DNA of 64,000 bases from Pseudahrensia aquimaris (GCF_042676045.1 NZ_JBHTJV010000003.1:744001-808000); one strand, 5' to 3'; counted from the first letter of the stretch, positions 15,762 to 24,675 are shown. Translations and numbers: made by a program. The notes: a model not told the origin generated them from the sequence alone.

Positions 15762-17258
15762 TCAGAATCTCGGCAGATCGGGGAAAGGCACTTGGCCTTT
15801 ATGAACGTGCATCCGACCAAGTTCTGCGCAGCGGTGCAGTTGCGGGAACATCTTGCCGGGGTTGAGCAGGTGATCAGGGTCGAACGCGCATTTGACGCGC
15901 TGCTGCTGCTCCAGATCCGCTTCGGTGAACATGGACGGCATGAGATCGCGTTTCTCGACGCCCACGCCGTGTTCACCGGTCAGCACACCGCCAACTTCGA
16001 CGCAGAGACGCAGAATATCGGCACCAAACTCTTCGGTCTTTTCCAATTCGCCGGGCACGTTTGCATCATACAAAATTAGCGGATGCAGATTGCCATCACC
16101 CGCGTGGAACACGTTCGCCACGCGCAGATTGTAGTGGTCGGACAATTCACGCATCCGCGCCAGAACAACCGGCAACTGACGGCGCGGGATCGTGCCGTCC
16201 ATGCAATAATAATCTGGCGAGATGCGGCCCACTGCGGGGAAAGCCGCCTTGCGGCCAGCCCAGAACGTGTTGCGTTCGTCTTCGGATTGCGAGACGCGCA
16301 GAGTGGTGGATTTGTTGCGCTTGGCAATCTCTTCCACACGACCAATCAGATAATCGACCTCCGCTTCCGGTCCGTCGAGTTCGACGATCAGCAGCGCCTC
16401 CACGTCCAGCGGATAACCGGCATGGACGAAGTCTTCCGCAGCATGGATGGCAGGCTTGTCCATCATCTCCATACCGCCGGGAATGATGCCCTCTGAGATA
16501 ATTTCGGCCACGCATTGGCCAGCATCTTCGCTGGTTGGAAAGCCGATTAGCAATGCGCGGGCCGTCTCCGGCTTTTGCAGAATGCGAACGGTCACTTCGG
16601 TGACGACGCCGAGCAGGCCTTCGGAGCCAGTGATCACGCCCAACAGGTCGTAGCCCTCGGACTCAAGGTGTTTGCCGCCGATACGCATGATTTCGCCGTC
16701 AATGGTGACAAGTTCAACACCGATGACGTTGTTGGAGGTGAGACCGTATTTGAGGCAATGTACGCCGCCGGAATTTTCTGCCACATTGCCGCCGATGGAA
16801 CAGGCGATCTGCGAGGATGGGTCTGGCGCATAGTAAAATCCGCGCTCTTGCACGGCATGGGTGATGCCAAGATTGGTCACGCCCGGCTGCACCACGGCGC
16901 AGCGGTTGTCATAGTCAATTTCGAGGATTCTGTTAAAGCGGCTCATGACCAGCAGCACAGCATCACCCAGCGGCAACGCGCCGCCTGACAAGGAAGTGCC
17001 GGAACCACGTGGCACCACGCGAATGCCCTGTTCTCCGCAGTAGCGCATCACGTCTGCCACCTGTTGCACCGTCTCCGGCAGCACCACCACGAAGGGCAGC
17101 GTCTTGTAAGCGGTGAGGCCGTCGGATTCGAACACACGCATGGAGTTTTCGTCCGCTATGACACCCTCGCCGGGCACGATATCGCGCAGGGCATCGACGA
17201 TTTCGGCACGGCGCGAAAGCGTCTTTGTATCGAGTTCTGGCATGACTAGGCCGGACAT
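15762..17258 (-). CDS. glcD: Glycolate oxidase catalytic subunit
   Basis: A 498-residue FAD-linked oxidase. The FAD domain shows RVVPRGSGTSLSGGALP, DPSSQIACSIGGNVAENSGG and GSEGLLGVVTEV; the C-terminal domain shows VFHAGDGNLHPL and TGEHGVGVEKRDLM. With GlcE and GlcF it passes electrons from glycolate, and possibly D-lactate, to the quinone pool. I chose the ATG at 17258 because GGAGGAGGAG ends six bases before it; an in-frame TTG further up would place this site inside the gene. First gene of glcDEF, divergent from a FadR-type regulator. Confidence 0.95.
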   Translation of the reverse strand: MSGLVMPELDTKTLSRRAEIVDALRDIVPGEGVIADENSMRVFESDGLTAYKTLPFVVVLPETVQQVADVMRYCGEQGIRVVPRGSGTSLSGGALPLGDAVLLVMSRFNRILEIDYDNRCAVVQPGVTNLGITHAVQERGFYYAPDPSSQIACSIGGNVAENSGGVHCLKYGLTSNNVIGVELVTIDGEIMRIGGKHLESEGYDLLGVITGSEGLLGVVTEVTVRILQKPETARALLIGFPTSEDAGQCVAEIISEGIIPGGMEMMDKPAIHAAEDFVHAGYPLDVEALLIVELDGPEAEVDYLIGRVEEIAKRNKSTTLRVSQSEDERNTFWAGRKAAFPAVGRISPDYYCMDGTIPRRQLPVVLARMRELSDHYNLRVANVFHAGDGNLHPLILYDANVPGELEKTEEFGADILRLCVEVGGVLTGEHGVGVEKRDLMPSMFTEADLEQQQRVKCAFDPDHLLNPGKMFPQLHRCAELGRMHVHKGQVPFPDLPRF

Positions 17259-17277
17259 GGCGGGCTCCTCCTCCAAT

Positions 17278-17296
17278 TGGTAAAAAATGTTTACCA
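17278..17296. promoter_or_regulatory. Candidate GntR/FadR-type operator 1
   Basis: A perfect seven-base inverted repeat, TGGTAAA - five bases - TTTACCA, lies 20 bases before the glcD start codon, in the divergent region shared with the regulator gene. The TGGT/ACCA ends match the style of FadR-subfamily sites. Confidence 0.6.
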
Positions 17297-17322
17297 GTCA
17301 ATTCACTTCATTCACAAGACCA

Positions 17323-17345
17323 ACTGGACAAATAATTTGACCAGT
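17323..17345. promoter_or_regulatory. Candidate GntR/FadR-type operator 2
   Basis: A 23-base palindrome: ACTGG (17323-17327) and CAAAT (17329-17333) pair with ATTTG (17335-17339) and CCAGT (17341-17345), with only one mismatched pair. It shares the ACCAGT/ACTGG ends with operator 1 and lies 60 bases before the regulator start. Confidence 0.6.
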
Positions 17346-17404
17346 GAACAACCTCGCTTCAAAGTCACTGAGAACAAAACTCGCATATAGCGCACGCAAT
17401 TCCC

Positions 17405-18166
17405 ATGGTTTTCACACCAATCGAACAAAACCGAACGTCGCAGGAGGTTGAGGCCCAGATTGAGATGCTGGTGCTCGAAGGCGTTTTGCGCGGCGGCGAC
17501 AAACTGCCGGGTGAACGGGAATTGTCAAAATCGTTGAACGTCTCGCGCCCGATTCTGCGGCAGGCCATTGCGGCGCTGGCAGATAAGGGCTTGCTGGTCA
17601 CCCGTCACGGCGAAGCAACCCTGGTAGCGGATGTGATCGGCACAATCTTCGCCGCACCCGTCGCCAAGCTCATTGGCGAGAACGTTAAAGCCAAGATGGA
17701 CTATCTCGAGTATCGACGCGAAATCGAAGGGTTGGCGGCCGCTATGGCCGCGCAGCGGGCGACGGAAGCTGATCGCACGCTTCTAACGCGGATTGCAAAT
17801 GATATGCGGGCCGCTCATGCGGCAAAGGACGCAGCTCTGGAAGCGCGCATTGACGTTGAGTTCCACAACGCCATTGTCGATGCGGCCCATAACATCGTGC
17901 TGCTGCACACCCTACGTTCTTGCTACCGGCTGCTATCGGAAGACGTGTTTTTCAACCGTCAGGTTCTCTATGACCGCGGCGGAATGCGCCGCAAATTGCT
18001 TGACCAGCACATCGCCATTTACGATGCGATTATGGCGCGGGATGCCAATGCCGCGACCGAGACCGCGCGGGCGCATATCGTTTTTGTGATCGAGGTGCAG
18101 GAAGAGTTACAGAAATCCCGCACCCGCGATGTGGTGTCTGAAAAGCGGCTGGAAGCGCGGGGTTGA
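17405..18166 (+). CDS. FadR-subfamily GntR regulator, probable GlcC/LldR-type
   Basis: A 253-residue transcription factor. The winged helix is at residues about 12-72 (GGDKLPGERELSKSLNVSRP, then LRQAIAALADKGLLVTRHGE). A C-terminal FCD all-helical ligand domain follows, with the usual metal/ligand positions DVEFHNAIVDAAHN and LLDQHIAIYDAIMARD. It is transcribed divergently from glcDEF and convergently with lldD, so it probably senses glycolate or lactate and controls these oxidases. Family members bind such 2-hydroxy acids; the exact effector cannot be read from sequence. Confidence 0.88.
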   Translation: MVFTPIEQNRTSQEVEAQIEMLVLEGVLRGGDKLPGERELSKSLNVSRPILRQAIAALADKGLLVTRHGEATLVADVIGTIFAAPVAKLIGENVKAKMDYLEYRREIEGLAAAMAAQRATEADRTLLTRIANDMRAAHAAKDAALEARIDVEFHNAIVDAAHNIVLLHTLRSCYRLLSEDVFFNRQVLYDRGGMRRKLLDQHIAIYDAIMARDANAATETARAHIVFVIEVQEELQKSRTRDVVSEKRLEARG

Positions 18167-18169
18167 GCC

Positions 18170-19327
18170 TTATCGGTTCGAGCGCACTTCCTCAAAGTCC
18201 AACAGATTGTGCCGACCAACTTTGGTGATGTCCGTCTCGCCACACAGGGCCATTGTTGTGTCCAACTCGCTTTGAACAAGCTCCAGCGCCTTGGTTACAC
18301 CCGCCTCGCCCATCGCGCCAAGGCCATAGATATAGGCGCGGCCGATATAGGTGGACTTTGCGCCAAGTGCGATGGCTTTAAACACGTCTTGCCCGGTGCG
18401 GATGCCGCTGTCCATGTGGACTTCAACACGGTCGCCCACGGCGTCGATGATGCGCGCCAGCATGTCGATTGGTGCCGCGGCGCCGTCAAGCTGTCGTCCG
18501 CCATGGTTGGAAACGATGATCGCATCTGCGCCCATGTCGGCTGCGATTTTCGCGTCTTCTACATCATTGATGCCTTTGAGAATCAGCTTGCGGTCCCAAC
18601 GGGCCTTGATCCAGTCAATCGAAGACCAATCCAGCGATTGGTCGAACTGGCTCTGCGTCCACGATGAAAGGCTCGACATATCGTCAACGCCCTTGGCGTG
18701 GCCGACGATGTTACCGAATGTGCGATTTTGCGTGCCCAGCATGCCCATGCACCAGCGCGGTTTCATGGCAAGATTGATCATGTTGGCAATGGTCGGCTTT
18801 GGTGGAGCGGACAGGCCATTTTTCACGTCCTTGTGGCGCTGACCCAAAATTTGCAGATCAAGCGTCAGCACCAACGCTTCGCAATTGGCGTCATAGGCAC
18901 GCTTGATGAGTGCTTCGATGAAGCCACGGTCGCGCATGACGTAAAGCTGGAACCAGAACGGCTTGGTGGTTGCTTTCGCCACCTCCTCGATTGAGCAAAT
19001 ACTCATGGTGGACAGCGTAAACGGCACGCCGAACTTCTCCGCCGCCCGTGCTGCTGCGATCTCGCCATCGGCGTGTTGCATGCCTGTCAGGCCAACGGGA
19101 GCGAGTGCCACGGGCATCGCCACTTCGCGGCCAATCATCTCGCTCTTCAACGTGCGGTTATCGATGTTCACGGCAACCCGTTGGCGCAGTTTGTATTTCT
19201 CGAATGCGCTTGTGTTGTCGCGATAGGTGCCTTCGGTATAGGCGCCAGAATCCGCATAATCGTAAAACATGCGCGGTACGCGGCGGCGGGCGAGAGCCTG
19301 AAGATCGGCGTTACAGGTGATGGTCAC
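18170..19327 (-). CDS. lldD: FMN-dependent L-lactate dehydrogenase
   Basis: A 385-residue alpha-hydroxy-acid dehydrogenase of the FMN family. Key segments are PRMFYDYADSGAYTEGTYRDN, MPVALAPVGLTGMQHADGE, WFQLYVMRDR, LILKGINDVEDAKIAADMGADAIIVSNHGGRQLDGA (with catalytic His) and DSGIRTGQDVFKAIALGA. It oxidises L-lactate to pyruvate at the membrane. The start is a GTG at 19327 with TAGGAG about ten bases upstream. Its stop lies three bases from the end of the regulator gene, tail to tail. Confidence 0.94.
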   Translation of the reverse strand: MTITCNADLQALARRRVPRMFYDYADSGAYTEGTYRDNTSAFEKYKLRQRVAVNIDNRTLKSEMIGREVAMPVALAPVGLTGMQHADGEIAAARAAEKFGVPFTLSTMSICSIEEVAKATTKPFWFQLYVMRDRGFIEALIKRAYDANCEALVLTLDLQILGQRHKDVKNGLSAPPKPTIANMINLAMKPRWCMGMLGTQNRTFGNIVGHAKGVDDMSSLSSWTQSQFDQSLDWSSIDWIKARWDRKLILKGINDVEDAKIAADMGADAIIVSNHGGRQLDGAAAPIDMLARIIDAVGDRVEVHMDSGIRTGQDVFKAIALGAKSTYIGRAYIYGLGAMGEAGVTKALELVQSELDTTMALCGETDITKVGRHNLLDFEEVRSNR

Positions 19328-19405
19328 GGTGGCGGGCTCCTAGAGATAACGGTCATTGCGCAAAACCATCTTGTGCCTGCGCAATTGTCGTGGTTCCCTT
19401 TGGCT

Positions 19406-20146
19406 ATGCCAATTGCCTTAGGTAAATCAAGACTGCCCGATGGGATGCGCCTCTATGCCGTGGGGGATGTTCACGGTTGTCTGAAGCAATTGAACAGGGT
19501 GATTGCCGCCATTGAGGCCGACCGAGAGAAACGGCCTGCGCCGAAATCGGGCATCATCTTTCTCGGCGATTATCTCGACCGAGGGCCGGAATCGAAGGGC
19601 GTGGTCACACGGCTCATTCATCTTATGGCGCGCGACAAAAGTGTTCTGTGTCTTGCGGGAAATCATGATCTGGCGCTGCAAAAGTTTCTCGATTTTCCGC
19701 TGGATACAGGCGAGAATTATTTCAGCAATGGCGGAGCTTCCACTTTGCGGTCGTACGGTGTGCGCGTGCCGCGTCCGCCCTTCACCAAGCGCGAAGTGAA
19801 AGAAATCGTTGCTTATGCGCAGCAATTGATCCCCGTTAATCACCTCCATTTTTTCGCAACGCTGCCGCACGGCGCAGAGTATGGCGACTATTTCTTCTGC
19901 CATGCAGGTATCCGCCCCGGGGTGGCGCTCGACAAACAATCGCCGGAAGACCTGATGTGGATCCGACGCGATTTTCTTGACTACAAAAAACCTCTTGAAA
20001 AGGTGGTTGTCCACGGCCACACGCCCCGTGACGATGTGGAATTTCACAAAAACCGAATTTCGGTCGACACACGTTGCTTTGCCAGCGGCAAACTGTCGTG
20101 CGTGGTGTTGGAAGGCAAAGACTACCGCGTATTGAAAACGCTATGA
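19406..20146 (+). CDS. Serine/threonine-type metallophosphatase
   Basis: A 246-residue calcineurin-like phosphoesterase. All metal-binding blocks are present in order: GDVHGCLKQL, FLGDYLDRGP, AGNHD, FCHAGIRPG and VVHGHTP. This pattern matches bacterial PrpE/PP1-like serine/threonine phosphatases or diadenosine tetraphosphatases; the substrate is not determined. The ATG at 19406 gives a typical N-terminus; another at 19445 is possible, and neither has a strong ribosome site. Its stop overlaps the next start as ATGA, so the two genes are coupled. Confidence 0.88.
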   Translation: MPIALGKSRLPDGMRLYAVGDVHGCLKQLNRVIAAIEADREKRPAPKSGIIFLGDYLDRGPESKGVVTRLIHLMARDKSVLCLAGNHDLALQKFLDFPLDTGENYFSNGGASTLRSYGVRVPRPPFTKREVKEIVAYAQQLIPVNHLHFFATLPHGAEYGDYFFCHAGIRPGVALDKQSPEDLMWIRRDFLDYKKPLEKVVVHGHTPRDDVEFHKNRISVDTRCFASGKLSCVVLEGKDYRVLKTL

Positions 20147-20790
20147 GGCGGCACAGCCCATTGCAAAACCGGGTGATGCCAACAGGCGACATCGTCGCAA
20201 TCCCCATGCGTGGCACCATGCTGGGCAATCGCGGTGGACGGTTGCACGATCCTGACACAAAAGAGCTGCATAAGACGCGTCGCTGGGCCAGTAAGCAGTG
20301 GATTTGCTGTGAGACGTCGTTCAACGGCCGCCAACGCGAAGTGATGGGTCACAGCTACACAGAGTTATTTTTTCTAGATGAAGTGACCGCTTTTGCAGCT
20401 GGCCACCGTCCCTGTTTTGAGTGTCGCCGCAAGGCTTTCCTTGCGTTTGCAGCGGCTGTTGCACGGGCGAATGGCTTGGCAGAACGGATGACTGCACCCG
20501 CAATGGACACGGTGCTTCATGCCGAGCGCTTACAAGGGCGCGTCAAGCGCACTCACGCATTGGCTTGGGGTAATCTGCCCGACGGCGCTGCTGTTTTGTT
20601 TAAGAACAGGACGTTGATGAAAAATAAGGGGCAGGCTCTGGAATGGTGGGCGGATGGTTATCGATCGCACGGATTGGACATCGACGAGCTCGTCCAGCAA
20701 CCAGTAGAGTGCCTCACGCCGCCGCTGATGCTTAGCGCTCTAGCACATGGTTACCCACCGCGTTGGCACGTTTCAGCGGACACCGCCTAA
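20143..20790 (+). CDS. Conserved protein of unknown function with a Cys-x-x-Cys motif
   Basis: A 215-residue soluble protein. I recognise a recurring bacterial pattern but no named function: PTGDIVAIPMRGTMLGNRGGR near the N-terminus, GHRPCFECRRKAFLAF in the middle, and NLPDGAAVLF followed by an EWWADGY segment. RPCFEC could bind a metal together with nearby His residues, though this is inference. The start is set by the ATGA overlap with the phosphatase stop; an ORF start at 20074 would lie well inside that gene. Co-translation suggests a shared process with the phosphatase. Confidence 0.75.
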   Translation: MRRHSPLQNRVMPTGDIVAIPMRGTMLGNRGGRLHDPDTKELHKTRRWASKQWICCETSFNGRQREVMGHSYTELFFLDEVTAFAAGHRPCFECRRKAFLAFAAAVARANGLAERMTAPAMDTVLHAERLQGRVKRTHALAWGNLPDGAAVLFKNRTLMKNKGQALEWWADGYRSHGLDIDELVQQPVECLTPPLMLSALAHGYPPRWHVSADTA

Positions 20791-20794
20791 AAGA

Positions 20795-20836
20795 CGAAAC
20801 CCCGACGCGCAGGGATGGGGTGGGGCGCATCGGGGT
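20795..20836 (-). terminator. Probable terminator of the Arg/Glu-rich protein gene
   Basis: A 12-base stem (20799-20810 with 20825-20836, one C-A mismatch). On the minus strand it is followed by a T-rich tail (TTTCGTCTTTT). The rightward unknown gene ends just before it. Confidence 0.55.
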
Positions 20837-20887
20837 CTCGGTTGTTCCGCTAGAGATCAAAACCGCGGAAGATGTGTAGGATGTGCG

Positions 20888-21547
20888 TTACGAAAACACC
20901 GCATCAAATTCTGGCTCGGGCATGTCGGTTATCTGGTCTCTTGGCGGCTCCATGTCGATCAGCACGCCTTCGTCGCCTTGGGTTGGCTGAGGAAGGAAGT
21001 CGCCAGGTTGCACGTCTTGGGGACCACCATCATCGTTGTTTGAGCCAACGAACACGATGACGTCGCCGTTTTCATTGAACAGATCGTCGTCGGACAGTTC
21101 GCCGCTGCCAGCCGTTCCTTCTTTCCAGTCTATCCGGGCCTGCTGAAGCTCTTCACGGGCTTCGCGCAATTCCGCGCGGGCTTCACGAACAGCCTCACGG
21201 GCTTCCTGAATTGCTTCACGGGCTTCGCGAACTGCTTCACGGTCGCCGTCAGCACGGGCCTGTTGGAGGACTTCACGGATGGCGAAGACTTCTTCACGCG
21301 CTTCCTGCACTTTTTCGCGGGCCTCATCGCGGGCGTCGCGGAATTCTTTTATGTATTCTTCACGTTCGGCGCGGATCTCTTCGCGGATTTCCTTGCGGGC
21401 TTCGCGGATTTCGCGAACCGCATCGCGGTCGCCTTCCATGCGGGCTGCCAGCAACTGAAAAGTCGCGTTAATGTAGTTGTTCAACAGGTCGGCGCTTGCG
21501 CTCAGGTTGTTGTCGAATATCTTGTTCATTCGGTCGATGATGTTCAT
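20888..21547 (-). CDS. Arg/Glu-rich long helical protein of unknown function
   Basis: A 219-residue protein. Residues about 40-150 consist of repeated charged helical units such as REAREEV, REAREAI, REAREAV and REAREEL, in which Arg, Glu and Ala alternate with three- to four-residue spacing; this predicts a long single alpha-helix or coiled coil. The N-terminus (MNIIDRMNKIFDNNLSASADLL) may be a short helical domain. The C-terminal 65 residues are acidic, rich in Gly, Pro and Asp, and probably disordered. There is no signal peptide or membrane segment. AGGAGCAGGAA lies before the ATG. No family is recognised. The DNA is repetitive because of the repeated codons for these units. Confidence 0.75.
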   Translation of the reverse strand: MNIIDRMNKIFDNNLSASADLLNNYINATFQLLAARMEGDRDAVREIREARKEIREEIRAEREEYIKEFRDARDEAREKVQEAREEVFAIREVLQQARADGDREAVREAREAIQEAREAVREARAELREAREELQQARIDWKEGTAGSGELSDDDLFNENGDVIVFVGSNNDDGGPQDVQPGDFLPQPTQGDEGVLIDMEPPRDQITDMPEPEFDAVFS

Positions 21548-21839
21548 TTGGTTCCTGCTCCTCGTTTAAGGTTTTGGCTCTAACAGGATCTTGGTGCCCC
21601 GCTGTCAGCTTTCCGAAACCTACAGAAAAAACTGATCTTGTCTTGCTGGAACCACTGGAATGCCAAACCGTTTGTGAAGCCGGGCCGCGCTGTTTTTGCT
21701 CAACTTTTCAATAAATTGAAGGTGTCCACCGCGAGCGATCTGCGAGACATCACAAGGCTGCTTAGTGCTTGAGCGGTCGCCGTGGGATTTGGGCAAAATT
21801 CTGGTTTCAATTCAATCAAACTTGACCCAAATTGCCCCA
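21548..21839. other. Gap between the Arg/Glu-rich gene and rsmE
   Basis: These 292 bases separate two divergent genes and must hold both promoters. I see no convincing open reading frame, palindrome or terminator in them. Confidence 0.5.
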
Positions 21840-22580
21840 ATGCCACGCTATGATTTTTCCGCCCAGAGACTGTTCCTCGACACCCCGCTTATGACGGGTA
21901 GCCTTTGCGAGTTGGACCGCAATCAAGCCAACTACCTGCTTAATGTACTTCGGCTGAAAGATGGCTCAGGAGTTCTTGTGTTCAACGGGCGCGATGGCGA
22001 ATGGCAGACGCGCGTTGTCGTAGAAGGGCGCAAGAAGGCTCATCTGGAGTGCATAGAACAAGCTCGTGCGCAAACAGCGGCTGGCGATCTCGTCTATCTG
22101 TTCGCCCCGCTGAAACAGGCGCGGCTGGATTACATGATACAAAAGGCTGTGGAGATGGGCGCCAGCCACATCGTGCCTGTGCTGACCCAATACACTCAGG
22201 TGCGAAAGGTGAACGCAGAGCGGATGCGATCCAACGCCATAGAGGCGGCAGAACAATGCGGCGTGCTTTCGATACCCACATTTGCAGAACCGGCAGACCT
22301 TGCCACTGCCATTGATGCTTTGGAGAGCGATCGCACCATTATCTTTTGCGACGAGGGTGAGGCAAGTCAAAATCCGCTGCCCGCTTTGCAAGCTATCGAG
22401 CGTGGCCCGCTTGCCGTTCTGATTGGCCCGGAAGGCGGTTTCAGTGAAGATGAACGCACAATGCTGCGCGAACGCGCTAATGTTGTTCCTATACCGCTCG
22501 GGCCGCGTGTACTGCGTGCAGACACCGCTGCGGTGGCGGCTTTGGCGCTCGTGCAAGCCGTGCTTGGCGATTGGAAGTAA
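21840..22580 (+). CDS. rsmE: 16S rRNA (uracil-1498 N3) methyltransferase
   Basis: A 246-residue SPOUT-class enzyme that methylates U1498 of 16S rRNA. N-terminal PUA-like part: PRYDFSAQRLFLDTPL and NQANYLLNVLRLKDGSGVLVFNG. C-terminal knot: KQARLDYMIQKAVEMGASHIVP, TQYTQVRK, LIGPEGGFSEDE and PLGPRVLRADTAAVAAL. I chose the ATG at 21840, which gives the standard N-terminus; an upstream in-frame start at 21765 adds unrelated residues. It is followed 74 bases later by gshA, a pairing common in rhizobia. Confidence 0.95.
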   Translation: MPRYDFSAQRLFLDTPLMTGSLCELDRNQANYLLNVLRLKDGSGVLVFNGRDGEWQTRVVVEGRKKAHLECIEQARAQTAAGDLVYLFAPLKQARLDYMIQKAVEMGASHIVPVLTQYTQVRKVNAERMRSNAIEAAEQCGVLSIPTFAEPADLATAIDALESDRTIIFCDEGEASQNPLPALQAIERGPLAVLIGPEGGFSEDERTMLRERANVVPIPLGPRVLRADTAAVAALALVQAVLGDWK

Positions 22581-22654
22581 AAGTTTTGGCTTGCCCTCGC
22601 GGCGTTGTGAGGTTTAGCGATGGGGCAACAGACAAACGCTAGAGCATCTTTCGC

Positions 22655-24028
22655 ATGGCTCGTGATACAACCGACACCACCCCGCTTGAGACCCGCGATC
22701 AACTGATCGGCACCATGTCTGGTGGCTGCAAGCCCAAAGAAGCCTGGCGGATCGGCACCGAACACGAGAAGTTTGGCTTCTACACGAAGGATTTCTCGCC
22801 AGTGCCCTACGAGGGCGAAAACGGCATTCGTGCGCTGCTGGAAGGCATGCAGGAAAAGACCGGTTGGGAGCCAATCGTAGACGCAGGCAATATTATCGGC
22901 CTCGCCTCCACCGACGGCAGCGGCGCGATTTCGCTGGAACCGGGCGGGCAATTCGAGCTTTCCGGCGGCCCTTTGGAGACAGTTCACCAGACCTGCCGCG
23001 AATCCAACCGTCACCTTTCGCAGGTGCGCGAAGTGGCGGAACCAATGGGCATGGGCTTCCTCGGCGTTGGCGGTTCGCCTAAGTGGACCTACGACGAGAC
23101 ACCGAAGATGCCAAAATCACGCTACGACATCATGCGCGCCTATATGCCGAAGGTCGGCAGCGGCGGCCTTGATATGATGCACCGAACTTGCACCATTCAG
23201 GTCAATCTCGACTTCTCTTCCGAAGACGACATGCGCCGCAAGATGAATGTCTCGACGCGCTTGCAGCCGGTTGCTTCGGCTTTGTTCGCTTCATCCCCCT
23301 TCACGGACGGCAAGCCAAACGGCTTGCTTTCATGGCGCTCGGACATCTGGCGCGACACGGACAACGACCGCGCAGGACTGCACGACTTCATGATGGCGGA
23401 TGTTTTCTCATTCGAAGCATATGCAGACTGGGCACTGGACCGGCCGATGTATTTCGTTTTGCGCGACGGCAAATACCACGACTGCACCCATGTCACCTTC
23501 AGACAATTTATGGACGGCGCGTTAAAGGATGAATTGTCCGACCCTGTCGCGAACATGGGCGACTGGACGAACCATCTGGGCACGTTGTTTCCCGATGTTC
23601 GGCTGAAGTCCTTTCTGGAAATGCGCGGCGCGGATGGTGGTCCGTGGCGGCGCATTTGCGCCCTGCCCGCTTTGTGGGTTGGCCTGCTCTACGACGAAGC
23701 CGCCCTGGATGCCGCTGAAGTGCTAGCGCGCGAACTTACTGTCCAAGACGTTCGCGCCATGCGCGAGGCCGTTCCTGCGCAGGCTCTGGCTGCGCCCGCA
23801 GGCAAGAGGACGGTCGGCGAACTCGCTAAAGACGTGCTTTCCGTCTCCCGCGCCGGACTGAACGCCCGTGGCAAGCTGAATTCAGAAGGCGGAACCGAAG
23901 CCCACTTTCTAGCCCCACTCGATGAAGTGATCGCCTTGGGCGAAACGCAGGCGGAACGGATGCTGACGCAATATGCAAGCTCTTGGGACGGCGAGATAGA
24001 TCACATATTTGAAGAATGGGCTTATTGA
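22655..24028 (+). CDS. gshA: Glutamate-cysteine ligase
   Basis: A 457-residue ligase of the plant/alphaproteobacterial GCS2 type, which joins glutamate and cysteine in the first step of glutathione synthesis. Signatures include AWRIGTEHEKFGF, SLEPGGQFELSGGPLETVHQTC, MHRTCTIQVNLDF, SPFTDGKPNGLLSWRS and SFLEMRGADGGPWRRICALPALWVGLLYD. The length is normal. It follows rsmE in the same direction and probably shares its transcript. Confidence 0.96.
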   Translation: MARDTTDTTPLETRDQLIGTMSGGCKPKEAWRIGTEHEKFGFYTKDFSPVPYEGENGIRALLEGMQEKTGWEPIVDAGNIIGLASTDGSGAISLEPGGQFELSGGPLETVHQTCRESNRHLSQVREVAEPMGMGFLGVGGSPKWTYDETPKMPKSRYDIMRAYMPKVGSGGLDMMHRTCTIQVNLDFSSEDDMRRKMNVSTRLQPVASALFASSPFTDGKPNGLLSWRSDIWRDTDNDRAGLHDFMMADVFSFEAYADWALDRPMYFVLRDGKYHDCTHVTFRQFMDGALKDELSDPVANMGDWTNHLGTLFPDVRLKSFLEMRGADGGPWRRICALPALWVGLLYDEAALDAAEVLARELTVQDVRAMREAVPAQALAAPAGKRTVGELAKDVLSVSRAGLNARGKLNSEGGTEAHFLAPLDEVIALGETQAERMLTQYASSWDGEIDHIFEEWAY

Positions 24029-24167
24029 TCGCTTGCTTGTAACGGTTTGGACCATACGCCAATTCGTGCAGTCTTGCGGCAATCACGATTGCGCTAGTGT
24101 TCACAAAATTGCCCATGTTGTTCTCTCACTTGGGCGAAAGTAACCGCCCCCGGATAGGAGCCCTGCA

Positions 24168-24656
24168 ATGACCTTTGACCTGTTGACCCGTCGTAAAGTT
24201 CTTACCCTTGGCGGCGGCATTGTTGCCGCTGGCGCAACGGGCATCATCGTGCCTGCCACCGCCAAGGGAATTGACCCAACACCTTCGATGCGCGGCGGGG
24301 CCAACAATTACCGCCCCGGCGCCCCAATTGTGGAGCGCATCGGCAAGGGTGGGTTTTTAATGACAGGCACCGTGCGCCGAGCGGGTGATGGCGCTCGTTT
24401 GGGTGGCCAACGCATTCAGGTTTGGGCGCATACTGTAGAGGGCTACGAAAGCGATCCCGAGAGCCATGGCGCAACGCTTACCAAACAAGACGGTACTTTT
24501 GCTCTGGATATGCCGCAGATTGTGCCCGCCTTCGGACAGGCACATGCGCATTTGGCGTATGATAGTGAAGAGTTCGAGACGGTGTTTCTGCGCCCAGTCA
24601 TGGCCAGCTCGAAAGACACGACGCTGCATGCCGACTTTGTGTTGAAACCGGTCTGA
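24168..24656 (+). CDS. Tat-exported protein with intradiol-dioxygenase-like fold
   Basis: A 162-residue protein. The N-terminus has a twin-arginine signal (LLTRRKVLTLGGGIVAAG) with cleavage probably after AKG near residue 36. The remainder (FLMTGTVRRAG...GQRIQVWAHT, GATLTKQDGTFALDMPQ, AHLAYDSEEFETVFLRP) resembles the beta-sandwich of intradiol ring-cleavage dioxygenases, but is shorter and lacks an obvious complete Tyr-Tyr-His-His iron site, so dioxygenase activity is doubtful. TAGGAG lies before the ATG. It is followed 19 bases later by a ferric-reductase-like membrane protein, suggesting a periplasmic redox pair. Confidence 0.72.
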   Translation: MTFDLLTRRKVLTLGGGIVAAGATGIIVPATAKGIDPTPSMRGGANNYRPGAPIVERIGKGGFLMTGTVRRAGDGARLGGQRIQVWAHTVEGYESDPESHGATLTKQDGTFALDMPQIVPAFGQAHAHLAYDSEEFETVFLRPVMASSKDTTLHADFVLKPV

Positions 24657-24675
24657 TTTCCAGTCTGATGCCAAG

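Noticed and set aside
19073..19405. N-terminal extension of the metallophosphatase frame
   Set aside because: It would overlap the lldD gene on the other strand, and family similarity begins only near 19445.
21100..21470. Repetitive DNA resembling a repeat array
   Set aside because: The repetition comes from codons for the Arg/Glu-rich helix; there are no constant-length spacers, so it is not a CRISPR array.
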